A stretch of 64,000 bases of DNA from Mastigias papua (taxonomy: Eukaryota; Cnidaria; Scyphozoa; Rhizostomeae; Mastigiidae): contig OZ025268.1 of assembly GCA_964019165.1 (NCBI GenBank), positions 1,270,001 to 1,334,000 on the forward strand. The letters run 5' to 3'. Positions 28,201 through 39,438 of this stretch are shown piece after piece. How positions within the stretch are numbered: position 1 is the first letter of the stretch; each line of letters starts with the position of its first letter. Position numbers and translations under genes: made by a program. Below the pieces are notes generated by a model. That model did no database searches. It saw only the letters and a program-made list of their open reading frames with translations, and was not told where the DNA came from.

Positions 28201-30039
28201 CTTAATTCTTTCTCTCAAACCTACATATTTATGCATTTTTTGATAGCTTTTCTTTGACTTCTTATATTCACCAGCCTCTTTTCTTTCCATTCTTGGTCCT
28301 TCCTCACCAATACCATTCTCACTATCTCCAGAACCACTTCCACTTCCACTTCCACTTCCACCTCCATTTCCACTTCCACTATGGATTCCTGCTGCATCCA
28401 GATCACTTTCAGACTCTAGATCACTACTGGTAAGTGAAATCGATTCTCTCTGTTTGACATAAGACTTCTTGTAGTGCTCACCACCTTCCAAGGTATGGCT
28501 TTTAGGGTGGTGGCGGCGGTGGTGATGCTGAGATTTGTGTCTTGTTTTCAAGCCATGGTTTTTATTTCTTAGTTTTCTAGAATTCCTTGATTTTTTACGT
28601 ATGGTCTTTCGTCGATTTCTATGAGTACTCTTATGCCTAGATGCTGTAATTGATGACGTGCTTGCTTTTCTAGTGGTTGCTGTTGTGGAAGTGATTGCTG
28701 TTGTGGCCTTACTTGTTGCCGTAGAGACAGTTGTGTCCTTAGTTACTGTTGTCGTTTCTTTAGTTGTTGCTGTTGTACCTTTTGTAGTAGTGGCTTTGGC
28801 AGCTGTTGCTGTTGCATTTGCTGTTGTCAAAGCACCAGTCTTTGTTGTTGATGTTGTCTTTGATGTAGGTAATTTCGTTGTGGTAGCTAAAGGTGACTTC
28901 AAAGCTAATTTTTCTGTGGCATTTTTTACATATGGACCCGAAGGCTTCTTTATCAAATCACCATTAATTAATGCTGACAATATTTTTAACTGTAATGCTG
29001 TCGCATTTAATCCTTTGCTAGATTTCGTTGGACCCAGCGTTGTATGTGCAGACCGAGTAGCTGAGATTTTGTTAAACAGATCTTGCAGTAGCTTACTGTA
29101 AGCATTTGGTACAGTCGTATTTCTATGCGCTACCTGAATATCAGAATGCTTCGATACCAAAGTCTTCTCTGCTGGATTTCTTACGACAACACTCGGAATG
29201 GCATTAATTACATCTGAAATTGATTTATAATTTTTGTAATTGTCATCATGAACTGGAAATACTCCACTTCCTGAAAAAGGAAAAAGCTGATTGCTCGATT
29301 TACTATTCCTTGCAATAAACCATGCCTTCCAATATGGATTCTCTGTCGGGTAACTCGATCCTGTTGTCAGCTGTAGACGATTTTTTAGCAAGTTGTATCG
29401 AATTGCTCTCCATTCCTCTACTGCACTCCCACCACTCCCATCAAATCCACCGAAGTTCTTAAAACGCGGCGGACTTGGTGGTATAATGTACCTTTTGTCA
29501 CCGGGTAAATCCTGGCGGCTGCCACTCGAAGAAGGACTTGTAATCGATGAAGAGGGGGCACGATTTCTTAAATCTCCTATTTTATCTTTGAATAAGATAT
29601 TGGTTTGGTTCCTACTAGGACTAATAGTTGACTGTTTCTTAACACTATTCTGTTTGCTACCATCACTTTCCATGTGATCTACTTTTGTAATCTCCGAAAC
29701 ATTATTGTTATTATGATTAAGATTTTTCCAGTCATGAGATCCTCTCAATGGACTATGTAACTTCGAAACCAGATAAACATTGCAAATGTTCCAGACAGCA
29801 TAAGCTAACAATGCCAGGAAGATGACCAACACAATATACGATATTGTTGAGTAACATATGTTCTGACAGCAAAGTAGTCGACAAATTGAGTTTCTTTGCC
29901 ACCATTTTGGTTCGGGGAGAACAGGCTCATATGTCTTCGATTTCTTCGCCCTAGTCTTAGTGTATCTTTTATTGCGAGCTTTTGTTATTGGCTCTGTTGC
30001 CTTCGCAGTTTCTTCTTTCAATGATGAGTGTTTGACCAT
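25246..30039 (-). CDS. Single-pass membrane protein with low-complexity ectodomain and C-terminal SGNH/GDSL hydrolase domain
   Basis: 1597 residues in one exon from the ATG at 30039; the frame is also open through a GTG at 30045. Residues 1-50 are basic and probably cytosolic, followed by a Cys cluster (CRLLCCQNIC) and one hydrophobic span, about 61-92. Then come a Ser/Pro region, Thr-rich mucin-like stretches (about 393-466 and 1206-1290), a Ser-Gly repeat with acidic neighbours (about 551-576), a very Lys/Arg-rich part (586-956), an Asp run with a second Ser-Gly repeat (about 963-1010) and a His-rich stretch (about 1030-1056). The last 220 residues form an SGNH hydrolase: block I FGDSLTAG (Ser1385), block III GGTND (1453-1457), block V DDHLHMTPQGY (Asp1566, His1569). 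The catalytic set is complete, so esterase, lipase or acyl-esterase activity is likely; substrate unknown. The type II topology puts the enzyme outside the cell or in the lumen. Confidence 0.88.
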   Translation of the reverse strand: MVKHSSLKEETAKATEPITKARNKRYTKTRAKKSKTYEPVLPEPKWWQRNSICRLLCCQNICYSTISYIVLVIFLALLAYAVWNICNVYLVSKLHSPLRGSHDWKNLNHNNNNVSEITKVDHMESDGSKQNSVKKQSTISPSRNQTNILFKDKIGDLRNRAPSSSITSPSSSGSRQDLPGDKRYIIPPSPPRFKNFGGFDGSGGSAVEEWRAIRYNLLKNRLQLTTGSSYPTENPYWKAWFIARNSKSSNQLFPFSGSGVFPVHDDNYKNYKSISDVINAIPSVVVRNPAEKTLVSKHSDIQVAHRNTTVPNAYSKLLQDLFNKISATRSAHTTLGPTKSSKGLNATALQLKILSALINGDLIKKPSGPYVKNATEKLALKSPLATTTKLPTSKTTSTTKTGALTTANATATAAKATTTKGTTATTKETTTVTKDTTVSTATSKATTAITSTTATTRKASTSSITASRHKSTHRNRRKTIRKKSRNSRKLRNKNHGLKTRHKSQHHHRRHHPKSHTLEGGEHYKKSYVKQRESISLTSSDLESESDLDAAGIHSGSGNGGGSGSGSGSGSGDSENGIGEEGPRMERKEAGEYKKSKKSYQKMHKYVGLRERIKRLKHSRKNSKNLNKHNVHHGSNWRKTNIEVRRKARKFLRKENSLHSKSRRKAHHHKKSRRERKHERKSNRTVKDSRKKGRKNNKHKFMRIIQRKLSRMKKKNQIAKRLKHVQNRMKEVMKRKHKKARSHKSYKRDRIAKIDRSKVKLLGKPIKRKEEPKHWQKGHLLLKSCVTLKEFDHRHYIGLTKVWKAGEKHTFVLTECKRKSKRSNSYKCHRTFYRTRGHMGLKSKRAEKRGKISLIVCRKESDLKRSLNHKLSGAKKASIVYLKGKRKRIKRKHRNHEKRVQRHKRRKHHDRGSSTKRHNISRRRKRKSHSHRHTATFRRHLKRSHLKHHGRKLRKEKRHKAIWSDVNDDDYSDNDEADNDDRDDDDDDDDDDYNDGSGSGSGDDYSVDEEERFQRSTTMSNINHLRNHGKNIHRRHHHNHHHNHHHHQGRHQHRQHRLDAEKKLSNLKRHANLTDDPGIQKYDNKSSQILTEFVDLMKEMKQEIQNVTVINTNAHNKQLADPSTNVTIHPTIKMPTLKSNQSVQALTTSKTKPKPSDSSKNVSAGGRTSSVDSMMKPGMVQDMVAQIVPAIMKQFETKSIIMPTTSKGGQTTQAKTSKENVTTSTTKTMTTKVATDAELKTTNGPTTLKTTKPHPTKQYTTTRPTTTRPPRTHLPTTPRHISTTQHHSTRHKSQPHPKTTAAPNLALILKGLKALGITSLGQHTATGKPTQLVQKKSVTPSAPANPKAIIKIPAAPPKQPHLPPPMQKPLQLHNRFMMNILCFGDSLTAGYHNHGKAFTPYGNHLRQLLTYSSRIPVNLKIKGIVGEMTHKQMVSRLPEILGNNTAFDWVVILGGTNDILHVKNFADDQEFLGQLESVWQPRITKDIEKLHTIAHNYNAHTMLLTIPENAIEAWPGYRILLKMRTKINDALRQYANENRDKVALCDLAKRLPRHSLTPQQEAMFWDDHLHMTPQGYNRMAEEVFNCLRPYVPSNPKTI

Positions 30040-30679
30040 TAACACGTGTCAGAATCCTAAAAAAATAAGAACAGAACGTAGACTTGGGTACATTTTGTGA
30101 GATTGGACTTTAATCCATGAAAGTGAAATTATTCGTAATCGGGGAAATGAGAGAGGCTTACCTTTAAATCTAAAAGTGAGCTATAGTTTTCCTAAGTTAA
30201 ATAGGGAATTAAGAATAAAGATTGCATTGACGATGAATATCGTCTTTGATATGCTAAAATTTTTGGAGCGAACATATCTTCAAGAAATGCAACTGAAACC
30301 AATATAATAACTGCACTGCAATGAAAGCATATCTGCAAAGTAAAAACTAACTCTATAAAAGTACAAAGCGCGTAATAGAAAGTGCGAAATTATAAAAAGC
30401 CGAATTAATGTAAAGTCGGCAGTCGCATAAAATAGCATATGTATTAGTATTCCAAAGTATAAAGAAGAAAAAATAAATCAAAATCAAATTAACAACTTTA
30501 CTAAATAATTATTAGTACGCTGATGGAAGAAACAAAAGGTTTCACTACTTTTGCAAACCTAGATCACTTTAAAAATAAATTCATGAAATAGTTGATAAGA
30601 AAAATAATTGGTCAGTGATTTGTATTGACAGAAAAAGATAAAGTAAAAATGAATAAGATAGTAAGAATATTCTACTTAC

Positions 30680-30772
30680 ATGCCCACTGCTTTGTGGCGA
30701 TGCTCCACTTTGATTTCTCTCATTCGGTATCGTTGATTCCGATTTCCCAACGAACGCTCCAAAGTTAGGCAT
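30680..30772 (-). other. Possible 5' exon of the SGNH gene carrying a uORF
   Basis: A 31-codon open frame from an ATG at 30772 ends exactly at a strong donor (CAT followed by GTAAGTAG). An acceptor (TTTTTTTAG) precedes 30056. Splicing these joins the frame to GAT TCT GAC ACG TGT TAA, so it would stop after 36 codons, with its TAA overlapping the main ATG as TAATG. This is a splice-site inference without transcript evidence. Confidence 0.4.
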
Positions 30773-33700
30773 CCATAAATGTACTGGGAAGTTCTCGCTT
30801 TTTGCCTCTCATTCTCATTAATATAAATTCAACAAACATGAGCATAGAAAACAAAGCCAGAACCCAAGGGGTACAGTCAACAAAATCGCGCGTCCTAAAA
30901 CCGTTTAGGATATGTCGTCAACCTCATTTGCAAACTCTTCTATTCATTCAATTCAAATTGTCTCCATGGTAACATATGAACCTGTCAGTAAGCACTTCTA
31001 ACGACTGAAGCTACTTTAAGAATATCTTGAACATGATCACGAGGCTGCACATATAGCAATATTTTATGAACTATTCTCTCCTCCACGCGATCGCTTACAA
31101 ATGAAGACGAGCTATCACAAGATAAAAACTTCTCAGAGTATTCTTTGGCTACCTAACTGCCTCCAGTCACAGGTTATAAGCTTGCCAAGATTTCAACATC
31201 TTATATCCTCAATTCAGCTTTCTTAAAAAAGAGCACTAAAAAAGGACTACTGCTAAGCCTAGGGCATGGAATATCAATACATTATAACGTTACATTTGGA
31301 CGTTTTCAATGCATTCATTGAAAGGAAGTTCATATTTCATTCATTCTAAAATACCAGATTATTTCTCTGTTTTTTCTGCTTCTGTACTATTTTGATTTGA
31401 GATTGTTCGTGTTTGTTTTCATTAATAACAAACAAATATTGAAACGATAACAAACTAATACGGAAATAATAACAAACAATTGTCGAACTGAGTTCTAAAC
31501 AGATGCTGATATTTTCTTATTGGTCAATCATCCTTTCAGTAGAGACCATAATAAAGTAGACATTTCAATCAATGGCAACACGAGAAGACTAGATTTCAAG
31601 GATACAAGTAAAGATTGCTATGAAATAGCGGGTGTGTCGTGAACAGGACCACAGTAAAATAGACAGCTCTATCAATGGCAACACGAGAAGACTAGATTTC
31701 AAGGATAAGGGTTAGATTTCAAGGATAAGGGTTGCTATGAAACAAAAGGTATGCCGTAAACATTAAATTATTTATATGACTAAAGAAAACGTAAATTCAT
31801 CTTTCACAAGAAAATTATTGACGAACAATAACGAAAGAATCAGTCAAAAAATTAGCCGGTGGGAAAAAAACTATTAGCAAACACTCCAGTACAACTTATA
31901 TTACAGTCGATGGTGGGAAACACAAGGCGAGTGTCTAAATTTTCGATTGTATTCTACGGAAAGATTGCTCACAATCTTCACACAATGATCACTGCGATAA
32001 TTATCCCAATTAGAAGAGTAATACATTTACAATTCTCCACTGAAACGAGTCTACTTTTTACAATTATATGAAAGTAACTTAATTGTTCATGTAACTGAAC
32101 TGGAAATGCTGGTATCTCATGTGTATAAGGGTCAAAGATCATAGCATGTCTTTTGTTCTTGTGCAATGAGTTATAACGACTCTTTTATTTCGCATTAATG
32201 CTTTGCGCGCATCACACACATGCTGGCGTCCCATGATTCTTGAGTGCAACTATTTTTGTAATGAAATTCATAAAACTACATAAAATGGACAATCCTAGAC
32301 TGTATGTGATTGAATTTGAATAGCAAGGTGGATGTTCTGACAAACATACATAACGCTATAGCATTGACTATTAAATAACAGCTACAACATACCTTATCAA
32401 TCGGCTGAATATTGCCCTCTATCATCTCGCCATCTCCGTCTCTTTCTCCTTTTCATGAATTATTTCTTTAAATCAGAAAACATCAAATGCTGAATGTCGA
32501 AGAAGATTTCATTACAGAGTCTATTTTTCAGGAAGATATCTCCATGCTGTATTAGGATATTTCAATCTATACAAGAGAAACAAAGCCAAGAAGTACGTTA
32601 TAATTCAGTCTAATCGCCCATCTTTGCTTTACGTTTGTTGATGGACTTATGCAAGAACATTTTTTCAAGAACAACTAGCAATAACTTACTTTCTCATTTG
32701 ATATTGTATGATAGATAGATTCTTTTCTCTCATATAATAAAGATATTTTGAAATATCCACGAAGTATGGAAAAGGCGCTATGTATTCATTTATTTGATTC
32801 ATAAAGCAAGTGGTCATTGCCTAAGTCTCCAGTTTGCTTCATTTCTATGTAAGACACAAGCTTAGGATGATAACACACAATGCAACATGAAGGTAAGTTC
32901 ATGTAAAAGCTCATTCATTCATTCATTCACTTAGATACTAATAAAGGTTCATAGCAATTGCCTTATTAGTTATTTAAGTCAATCTTTCCGTTATTCATTC
33001 ATTTAAACTTTATTCCCTAATTGATTGCTTTCCAAAGTTTTAAAAAGGATTAACAGATAGATGAGTGACTTGTTGGTTTTTGACGTTCTTGATTGACACT
33101 ATGCACTGAACGCGACGGCCCTTTGAGTAAATGTATGCTTCATTGCAAACTGCAGCTGAAACCAACTGGAGCTGACATCGTCAACGGGTAACCTTCGAAC
33201 TTTGCAGGTGGGAAAAATTTGTTATGTTAACAAAAGTAAAGTAGCAGTCTTCAACTTCTACGATACACTGTTTTAACAGCGCTGCTATGTGAATTACCGA
33301 CAATCCTTATCCTTTAAACTCTAGGACGTCATACCATGCAGTACCTTGCATATTTAGCATTGAAAGATCATTGAGATTACGACTTTGGCTATCTATAGCT
33401 GAATTTTACAACGAGCATTCCCGTTCATCATGATTACATGAGGCAGAGCTGGCCTTGAGCTTAATAGTTCTCGTCATTTGGAGGATAGGACTTTGAGATT
33501 TGAGTTGGGATAGCTGATTAAATAATCCTGACTGGTCATATGCTAGGGAAACAATCGTTTCACTACTCAGAAGCAAAGATCAGTTGTCTACCTGGAAGAA
33601 AACCTGCTTCAGCGATTAAACTGCATATGAAGGAAACCGTCCAGAAAAGTTTCATTCATAACTTAGAGAACCCAGTCCAGAGAGGATAGACATGGGAAAC

Positions 33701-33818
33701 ACTCAGATTGCAAGAAAGGATAAGCGTTACCCATTGCGTCACAACGGATTTTATGATGAAGCCGATTAGACTGTGCTTTATTGAATAAAGCAAACACTGT
33801 TGACTGTCCCGTAAAGTT
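30773..33818. other. Intergenic, no gene recognised
   Basis: Region between two divergently transcribed genes, so it should hold both promoters. It contains the duplication at 31570-31735 and a short (ATTC)n near 32910. Confidence 0.5.
31568..31735. repeat. 103-bp tandem duplication
   Basis: AATGGCAACACGAGAAGACT recurs at 31571 and 31674, giving a period of 103 bp. Inside the second copy an 18-bp stretch (AGATTTCAAGGATAAGGG) is itself doubled. Confidence 0.9.
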
Positions 33819-36652
33819 ATGTTTAGGCCAAATGCATTTGAACCTGTGAAAAACAGTTCCTCGTATGAAGATATGAGCGAATATGAAGACGACAGGGAAT
33901 TTTCACCATATGCAGATGAGAATGATACAACGAATTTAGAGAAGCTATACCACTATGAAACTTCTGAAGAACACGAAGAAGAAACTGCAGAAAAATATGA
34001 GCAAAACTGTTGCCCGGAAATTAACAGACAACTTGTTGTCTATAAAGTGTTCTATTTGATCTTCTTTGGGGCCGTTGGTGCTCTTTTTCCTTACTTAGCG
34101 GTGTTCTACAAACAGCTATGGCTATCACCCCATCAGGTTGGCATCTTAATAGGCCTTAGGCCATTCATTCAAATGTGTGCCTCGCCATTGTGGGGAGTTC
34201 TTGCCGATACGTACAATGTAAGTAAGTGGATATTATTGATGTCGATTGGAGCTTGGCTTGCTTCGAATTACAGTATCTCATTCGTGAGGCCAGAAACGTA
34301 CGAATCTAGCTGCAATCTTACATATCTACCACTGACCACTGATGTTGATGAACAGGATATCAGTTGGGTCAGGATCGAGCCAATCGTTTCAAAGAAATAT
34401 AACATATCGCGGACTGGCCCTGACGACGTTGTTAAACTTGACTTTGCGGAGAACACCGTCGGACAACAAGGGCTGGGTAATGAAGATTACGTGAACGACA
34501 AGGATGAGGATCGCGGGTATGATGAAGACCAGTTCTTCAGGTATGATAATGCCGATGAAGTTGATTTTAATTCCGAAGAGAATAGTCTTGAAAGAGATGG
34601 AGAAAAAAATCAACCGGTTATGTTGTATACTGCTCGTGAGTGGTTGAGAAATCAGGCAAGCAGAAACTTGACAAATGGGAAAGAGAATGCAAAACTTCCT
34701 GAAATAAAAGGATATGATATGAGAAATGAAACACCTGATCTAAGTTCTGAAAGATACTTGAAGAATGCAACATTGATGAAGATACTTGAGAGGATGTTCA
34801 AAGATACGGATATGAATGAGAAGAGTAGAACTGGATCGATTGTTGCCAAATCACGTGCTAGGCACCGTTATTCAAAGAGAAGTAGTGATGCAATCTTGAA
34901 AGGAAGGCCAGAACGAATTAAGAAAAGCAAAACAAACTTGAGTGCATGGTTCAAACATTTAATGACAAAAGGAAATGCTTTAAGAAGATTTAAGAGAAGA
35001 AACAATGTTGATGCAAAAGAGCAAAAACGATACGTTGAGAGAAAGTTACGAGGAGATGAAGGCATTGCAGGTCAACAAGAAGCATCTGATGAATACTTAG
35101 AAGATGTTTTGAATGACAGCAGAAAAGGCGAGTTTTACGCGGAAAGCATCTTACCAAATCAAAGAGTCTTGGCAAAAGAAGGCCTAAAGGAAGAATTTGA
35201 TTCATTAAAATCTACCGAAGGCGTGTTTTGGCCTATTGTCAACAAAGCAGATCCAACTAATTCTACAGAGGCCAGACATCTGCAACAAAGTCATGAAACA
35301 ACAAAAATATTTAATATATTATTAGTAATTACAATTCTTGGGACTGTGTTGTCTTCGCCTGCAGCAACATTGTCGGACACAGCAACATTACAAGCCCTAG
35401 GTGAAAAAATATCTTTGATTCTTTGTCTTAAATAGCCAATTATGCTTGCTAGAAAGCATTGAGTGTAGATTTTGCAACATGAAAAAACGATCGAGATCAA
35501 GGACCATAAATCAAATTACCCTGTGCTACACAAGCATACCTGTCAAGTATAAAAAATCTGAGGAGATTTTAGACGCTTTGAAAAATGCCTCGTTTTTATC
35601 TAGTAAGATTTACGGCAGGTAATACATATTTTGTAAAAAGGCCAAGCTGTAATTACCCACCATCTATGTAATTCTATTAGTTTCTTACCTAAAATAACAT
35701 TCATACATACCTGAAAATTATGCTTCATTAACATTTTTATGATTTTTCTGTAGGCGATGATAAATATCGTTATGGACAACAGCGTCTCTGGGGAGCTATT
35801 GGATGGGGTCTTGGAGCATTTATTGTCGGAGCACTTGTCAGTGTCACCCAAGACATGGAACCATGTACAGATCCAAAAAACATCGATTATATACTGTCAT
35901 TTTACGTGTACGCAGTCGCGATGGGCCTTGCTTTTGTCTGTGCCATATTCTTTAAATTTGCACCAATCAGTGACACCTCATATCGGGAATCATTCTGGGA
36001 AGCCATCAAGCTCTTCGTTGATTGTCAGCATTTGTGTTTTATTCTCACCCTTTTATGCGCAGGAGCGTCGATGGGCTTTACACATACTTTCCTCTTCTGG
36101 CATCTTCATGATATTGGAGGCAGTCAATTTCTGTTCAGCATCGTAGCGGCCGTTCAATGTATTTCTGAAGTAATCATGTACTTTCTGTCAGGTTACTTGA
36201 TCCTAAAAATCGGATGCGACAGTGTGTTGTATGTTGGATTATTGGCAAATGTAATGCGACTATTTACATACTCAGTTATCACCCAACCTTACTTCTCGGT
36301 GCCACTCGAAATTCTGCAAGGGATCAGCTCAGCTTCGATTTGGACGGCTGCAGTGTGTTACGTCGGACTAAACGATGGTGTGCAAGTGACACTTCAAGCA
36401 ATGCTTCATGGGATATATTGGGGGCTTGGTCATGGGGGCGGGGGAATACTTGGGGGCATTTCGGTGAGCAGCTTAGGATCAAACGCAACTTTCATAATAT
36501 TTGGCATCTGCTGCATTATAAATCTTGCAATTCTTCTAATTCTGAAATATTGGAAAAAGTTATTCGAACTCCTAAGCGGTTACATTAGTGTGGAGACCAT
36601 ACCATCCGGAACATACATCTTGGTTGAGAATCGTTCGGCGTATAAAAATTGA
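33819..36652 (+). CDS. MFSD6: MFSD6-like major facilitator superfamily transporter
   Basis: Two exons, 33819-35400 and 35754-36652, joined in phase at a Gly codon (donor GTGAAA, acceptor CTGTAG), giving 826 residues. An acidic cytosolic N-terminus (1-66) leads to the MFS_1-like start: YKVFYLIFFGAVGALFPYLA (75-94), SPHQVGILIGLRPF, and the motif-A-like GVLADTYNVSKW (126-137). After about three spans comes a hydrophilic loop, roughly 160-490, rich in charged residues. Spans resume at IFNILLVITILGTVLSSPAA, followed by LSDTATLQALG, DKYRYGQQRLWGAIGWGLG and about eight more hydrophobic segments. A long loop after the first spans is also a feature of MFSD6, whose vertebrate members are about 790 residues. 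Substrate unknown. The orthology call rests on motif memory, not a search. Confidence 0.87.
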
Positions 36653-36912
36653 AGCAAAGGAGCATGATATCTTAGACCATGAATTGAAATCATCGAATGA
36701 TAAAGTGCCTGAGCTGTGAATGAAGGTTCGTAATGAACACAGTGTGCTGCTAACCAGAGGGACCTGGTCAAAGATCGTGTAGACTTCAACAGCAAGTAAT
36801 TTTACTGTCTATGTGGTGACTTACGGCTGACTTACAAAGACCATTGGACCACAAAGCCAGGGTCTAAAACAGTTGGTCTTAACCACTGATAATGGCCTTG
36901 AAAATTCAAATA

Positions 36913-37474
36913 CAGTTAAATCCCGTTAAGTCGTAGCCTAGATAAGTCGGACTTTCGCTAAGTCGTACCGATTCTACATGTCTATCAGTCAAAACACTCC
37001 GCTTTACCTACTCAACTGCACGCATCAACAATAACAGAAAAGTACGAAATATTTGAAAAGAAGCCAACAAAGAAGACACGTGTGCTGCAATCTCACAGAA
37101 ACATAAATTTCCATAATAGACATTGTCTACATGGATCAAAGGAGAAAACAACAGACATGCAATAGGATACTGAAACACTTGTTAACTCTTCAATTTTCAA
37201 AAATCGCTCCATGAAGCAGATGAAAATTGTAAACCTTTTTCAAAAGTAGTGAAGAGTGTTGTTATCTTTAATTTCTTGATATGGCCCATAGGAATATGGT
37301 TATGTATTTTTCTAAACAATTTGAAAATGACAAGGCATAATCTTGATATGTCAGATTTTCTTGCAATTTTTCAAAAAAATCCGAATTATTGAGAGATTCG
37401 GTTAGCTCAGGCATTAGTTAACTCGGACGAATTTCCCGTCTCTCTTGAGAATACGACTTAACGGGATTCTACAG
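36913..37474. mobile_element. Tigger/pogo-like non-autonomous TIR element
   Basis: The left end CAGTTAAATCCCGTTAAGTCG is mirrored at the right end by CGACTTAACGGGATTCTACAG. TA dinucleotides flank both sides (36911-36912 and 37475-37476). The TIR form and TA duplication match Tigger/pogo elements. No transposase frame remains in its 562 bp. Confidence 0.85.
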
Positions 37475-37476
37475 TA

Positions 37477-38572
37477 ATAGTCTTCAATATGAAAATATAG
37501 TTGTGTAGGAATAAGTGGCTAAAGTAGTTCACGAAATGGCCTTGCAAAACGAACAAGAGCATGTAAGAATATCACATTAAAATTAAAGTCCACGACCAAC
37601 TAGCAATTCGATTTCCTTTCAACTACCTGCCTAATCACGAAGCAGCAATAAAATCTTGCCAGGTAAAATATCAATGCTAAAAATGCTGGAAGCAAAGATA
37701 TCAAAGTTGTGCTTGAGGCTCAAAGGAGAGGACATTCAGTCTTGCTTGGAGGGTTATTTGAAAACTCTCAGATTCACTTTCTACAATGAGATACAACCAA
37801 AGCAGAACAAATCAGCTCGTAATTAGCTATCCTCATATGATATCAGGGGTCTAATAACAAATTAAGTAAAATAATTAGCGCGGTATAGGCTCTAAAATCT
37901 AAAACGGAGGAGTGGATGATGCTAACAATAACAGAGCTGCGTTAAACTCATTAGCATGACCAAGAGCTGAACAATTGAAACTACATGTCAAAAAAACAGA
38001 CTCAATTTCAAAGCTTTATATTTCTGCCAATGAAGTGAGCTGTCTTGATAGAGATGGAGAAACCTTCCCGCCATGCCGTTCGTTGATGGTACCAAGCTAA
38101 TTACTCTTTTGCAACAAAAAGCATGCCTCTTAAAATCTTTTTCAATTGGTCAAATAAAGCTGCTATCTCCAAATAGTTTAGTGACTAGTACGGGGACAAG
38201 AACCTTTCTTTGATGCTAAATGGTAAACACTTACGAGATTCCTCTTGCTCTGCCCTTGGGCATGCTAAATAGAATGCTATTTTTTTTACAACAAATATAA
38301 TGTAAAAATTCTACAAAAAGGTAGCTAATTTTCGTTACGAAATATCTTTTTTTATCCACAATCCTGCACCTAGAATCTGAAAGCGTACGTTAAGATGTCA
38401 TACAAAAGAGCATAACGTGGAACTATAGTGTCATCTTTCTAATTCGATTACGCAACAAATCCGGAAAACAGCGGAAACTCAATAATCAAAGCAAATGTTG
38501 CAAATGAAAGTGGGAATTGCCAACATAAATCCATCTGTGGACAGGTATGCCATCAAATAGTGCTTAATTCAC
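37477..38572. other. No gene recognised
   Basis: No recognisable ORF or repeat. Confidence 0.4.
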
Positions 38573-38575
38573 TAA

Positions 38576-39184
38576 AGCCTGGTTTCCATATAATCGTGAC
38601 GATCGTCGCAGTCGCAGAAAATGTGTGCGACGATCCTGACGATCATATGGAAACATCAATTTTCCTTGCAGTCACGATCGTGACGATCAGGATCGTCGCA
38701 GTCGTGGAGATAGAAACTGGTTCTATCTCGACGATCCAGTGACGATCGAGAATTTAATGGGAACCATTTTCGCGGCGTTGGCCACGGTTCAGACGATCGG
38801 TGTTGTTGTTGCTGTGCCCTAAATTATAAATTCAAAATGGTATGCTCCATATCGTCTGCGTTCTTTAAATATAGCTCGAGCCCAAAAACGAGGTTTTTTC
38901 GTTTCTTCCTTTGGATGCGTTGCCTTAAAGCAGCATGAAGAAGAAACGCATGTCCTTGCAACAACAGCACCTCAGTATCATCATCAGCATCAGCCGCCAT
39001 TGTTGGTTTTGTTCATTGTGACTTGGCGCCAAAACCAAATACAACAGAACTAAATTTAGCTGTTACACGATTGCGACGATTTTATGGAAATCTTGGGTCG
39101 TCAGGATCATCACAATCGTGAACACAAAAATTTCGACGATCTTGGCGACTGTGACGATTGTGACGATCAAATGGAAACCAGGCT
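38576..39184 (-). mobile_element. PIF/Harbinger deletion derivative
   Basis: Terminal repeats of about 40 bp begin AGCCTGGTTTCCATAT and end with the inverse, ATGGAAACCAGGCT. A TAA target duplication (38573-38575, 39185-39187) flanks them, as expected for Harbinger. Subterminal parts are dense in CGTGACGATC-type motifs. On the minus strand, from an ATG at 39000, there is a remnant of a Harbinger nuclease N-terminus, recognisable by FWARAIFKERRRYGAYHFEF; it is frameshifted and then lost. Confidence 0.9.
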
Positions 39185-39329
39185 TAACAAGAAAATCCCA
39201 AGAGAAGAGTTCCCAATATCCATTAATTCCAACTGTTGCTGGTACTCCTATTGAACTGGATTATGTCTAGGCAGTTAACGATAAAATAAACGGAGTCAAT
39301 CATCAATTCGTGCAAATTTCATATCGTAC

Positions 39330-39438
39330 TTACTTGGATAACGCCCCCTTTGAATGAGCATCGTCCTTGAATAAACGCCCACTGTAGAAGCCTGGTTTTA
39401 AGATGGGCGTCCAGGCGCTTATTCAAGAAAGTACGGTA
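39330..39438. mobile_element. Small pogo-related MITE
   Basis: The left end CGTACTTACTTGGATAACGC pairs with the right end GCGCTTATTCAAGAAAGTACG. The ends resemble the TIR of the pogo element at 5822. About 110 bp, largely palindromic. Confidence 0.6.

Noticed and set aside
25386..29677. Many plus-strand open frames opposite the SGNH gene
   Set aside because: They mirror its low-complexity codons (poly-Val, Ile, Phe) and lack independent support.
25246..30039. Bacterial origin of the SGNH gene because it is intronless
   Set aside because: Composition and low-complexity tracts fit the host, and SGNH domains are common in eukaryotes; a search would be needed to argue transfer.
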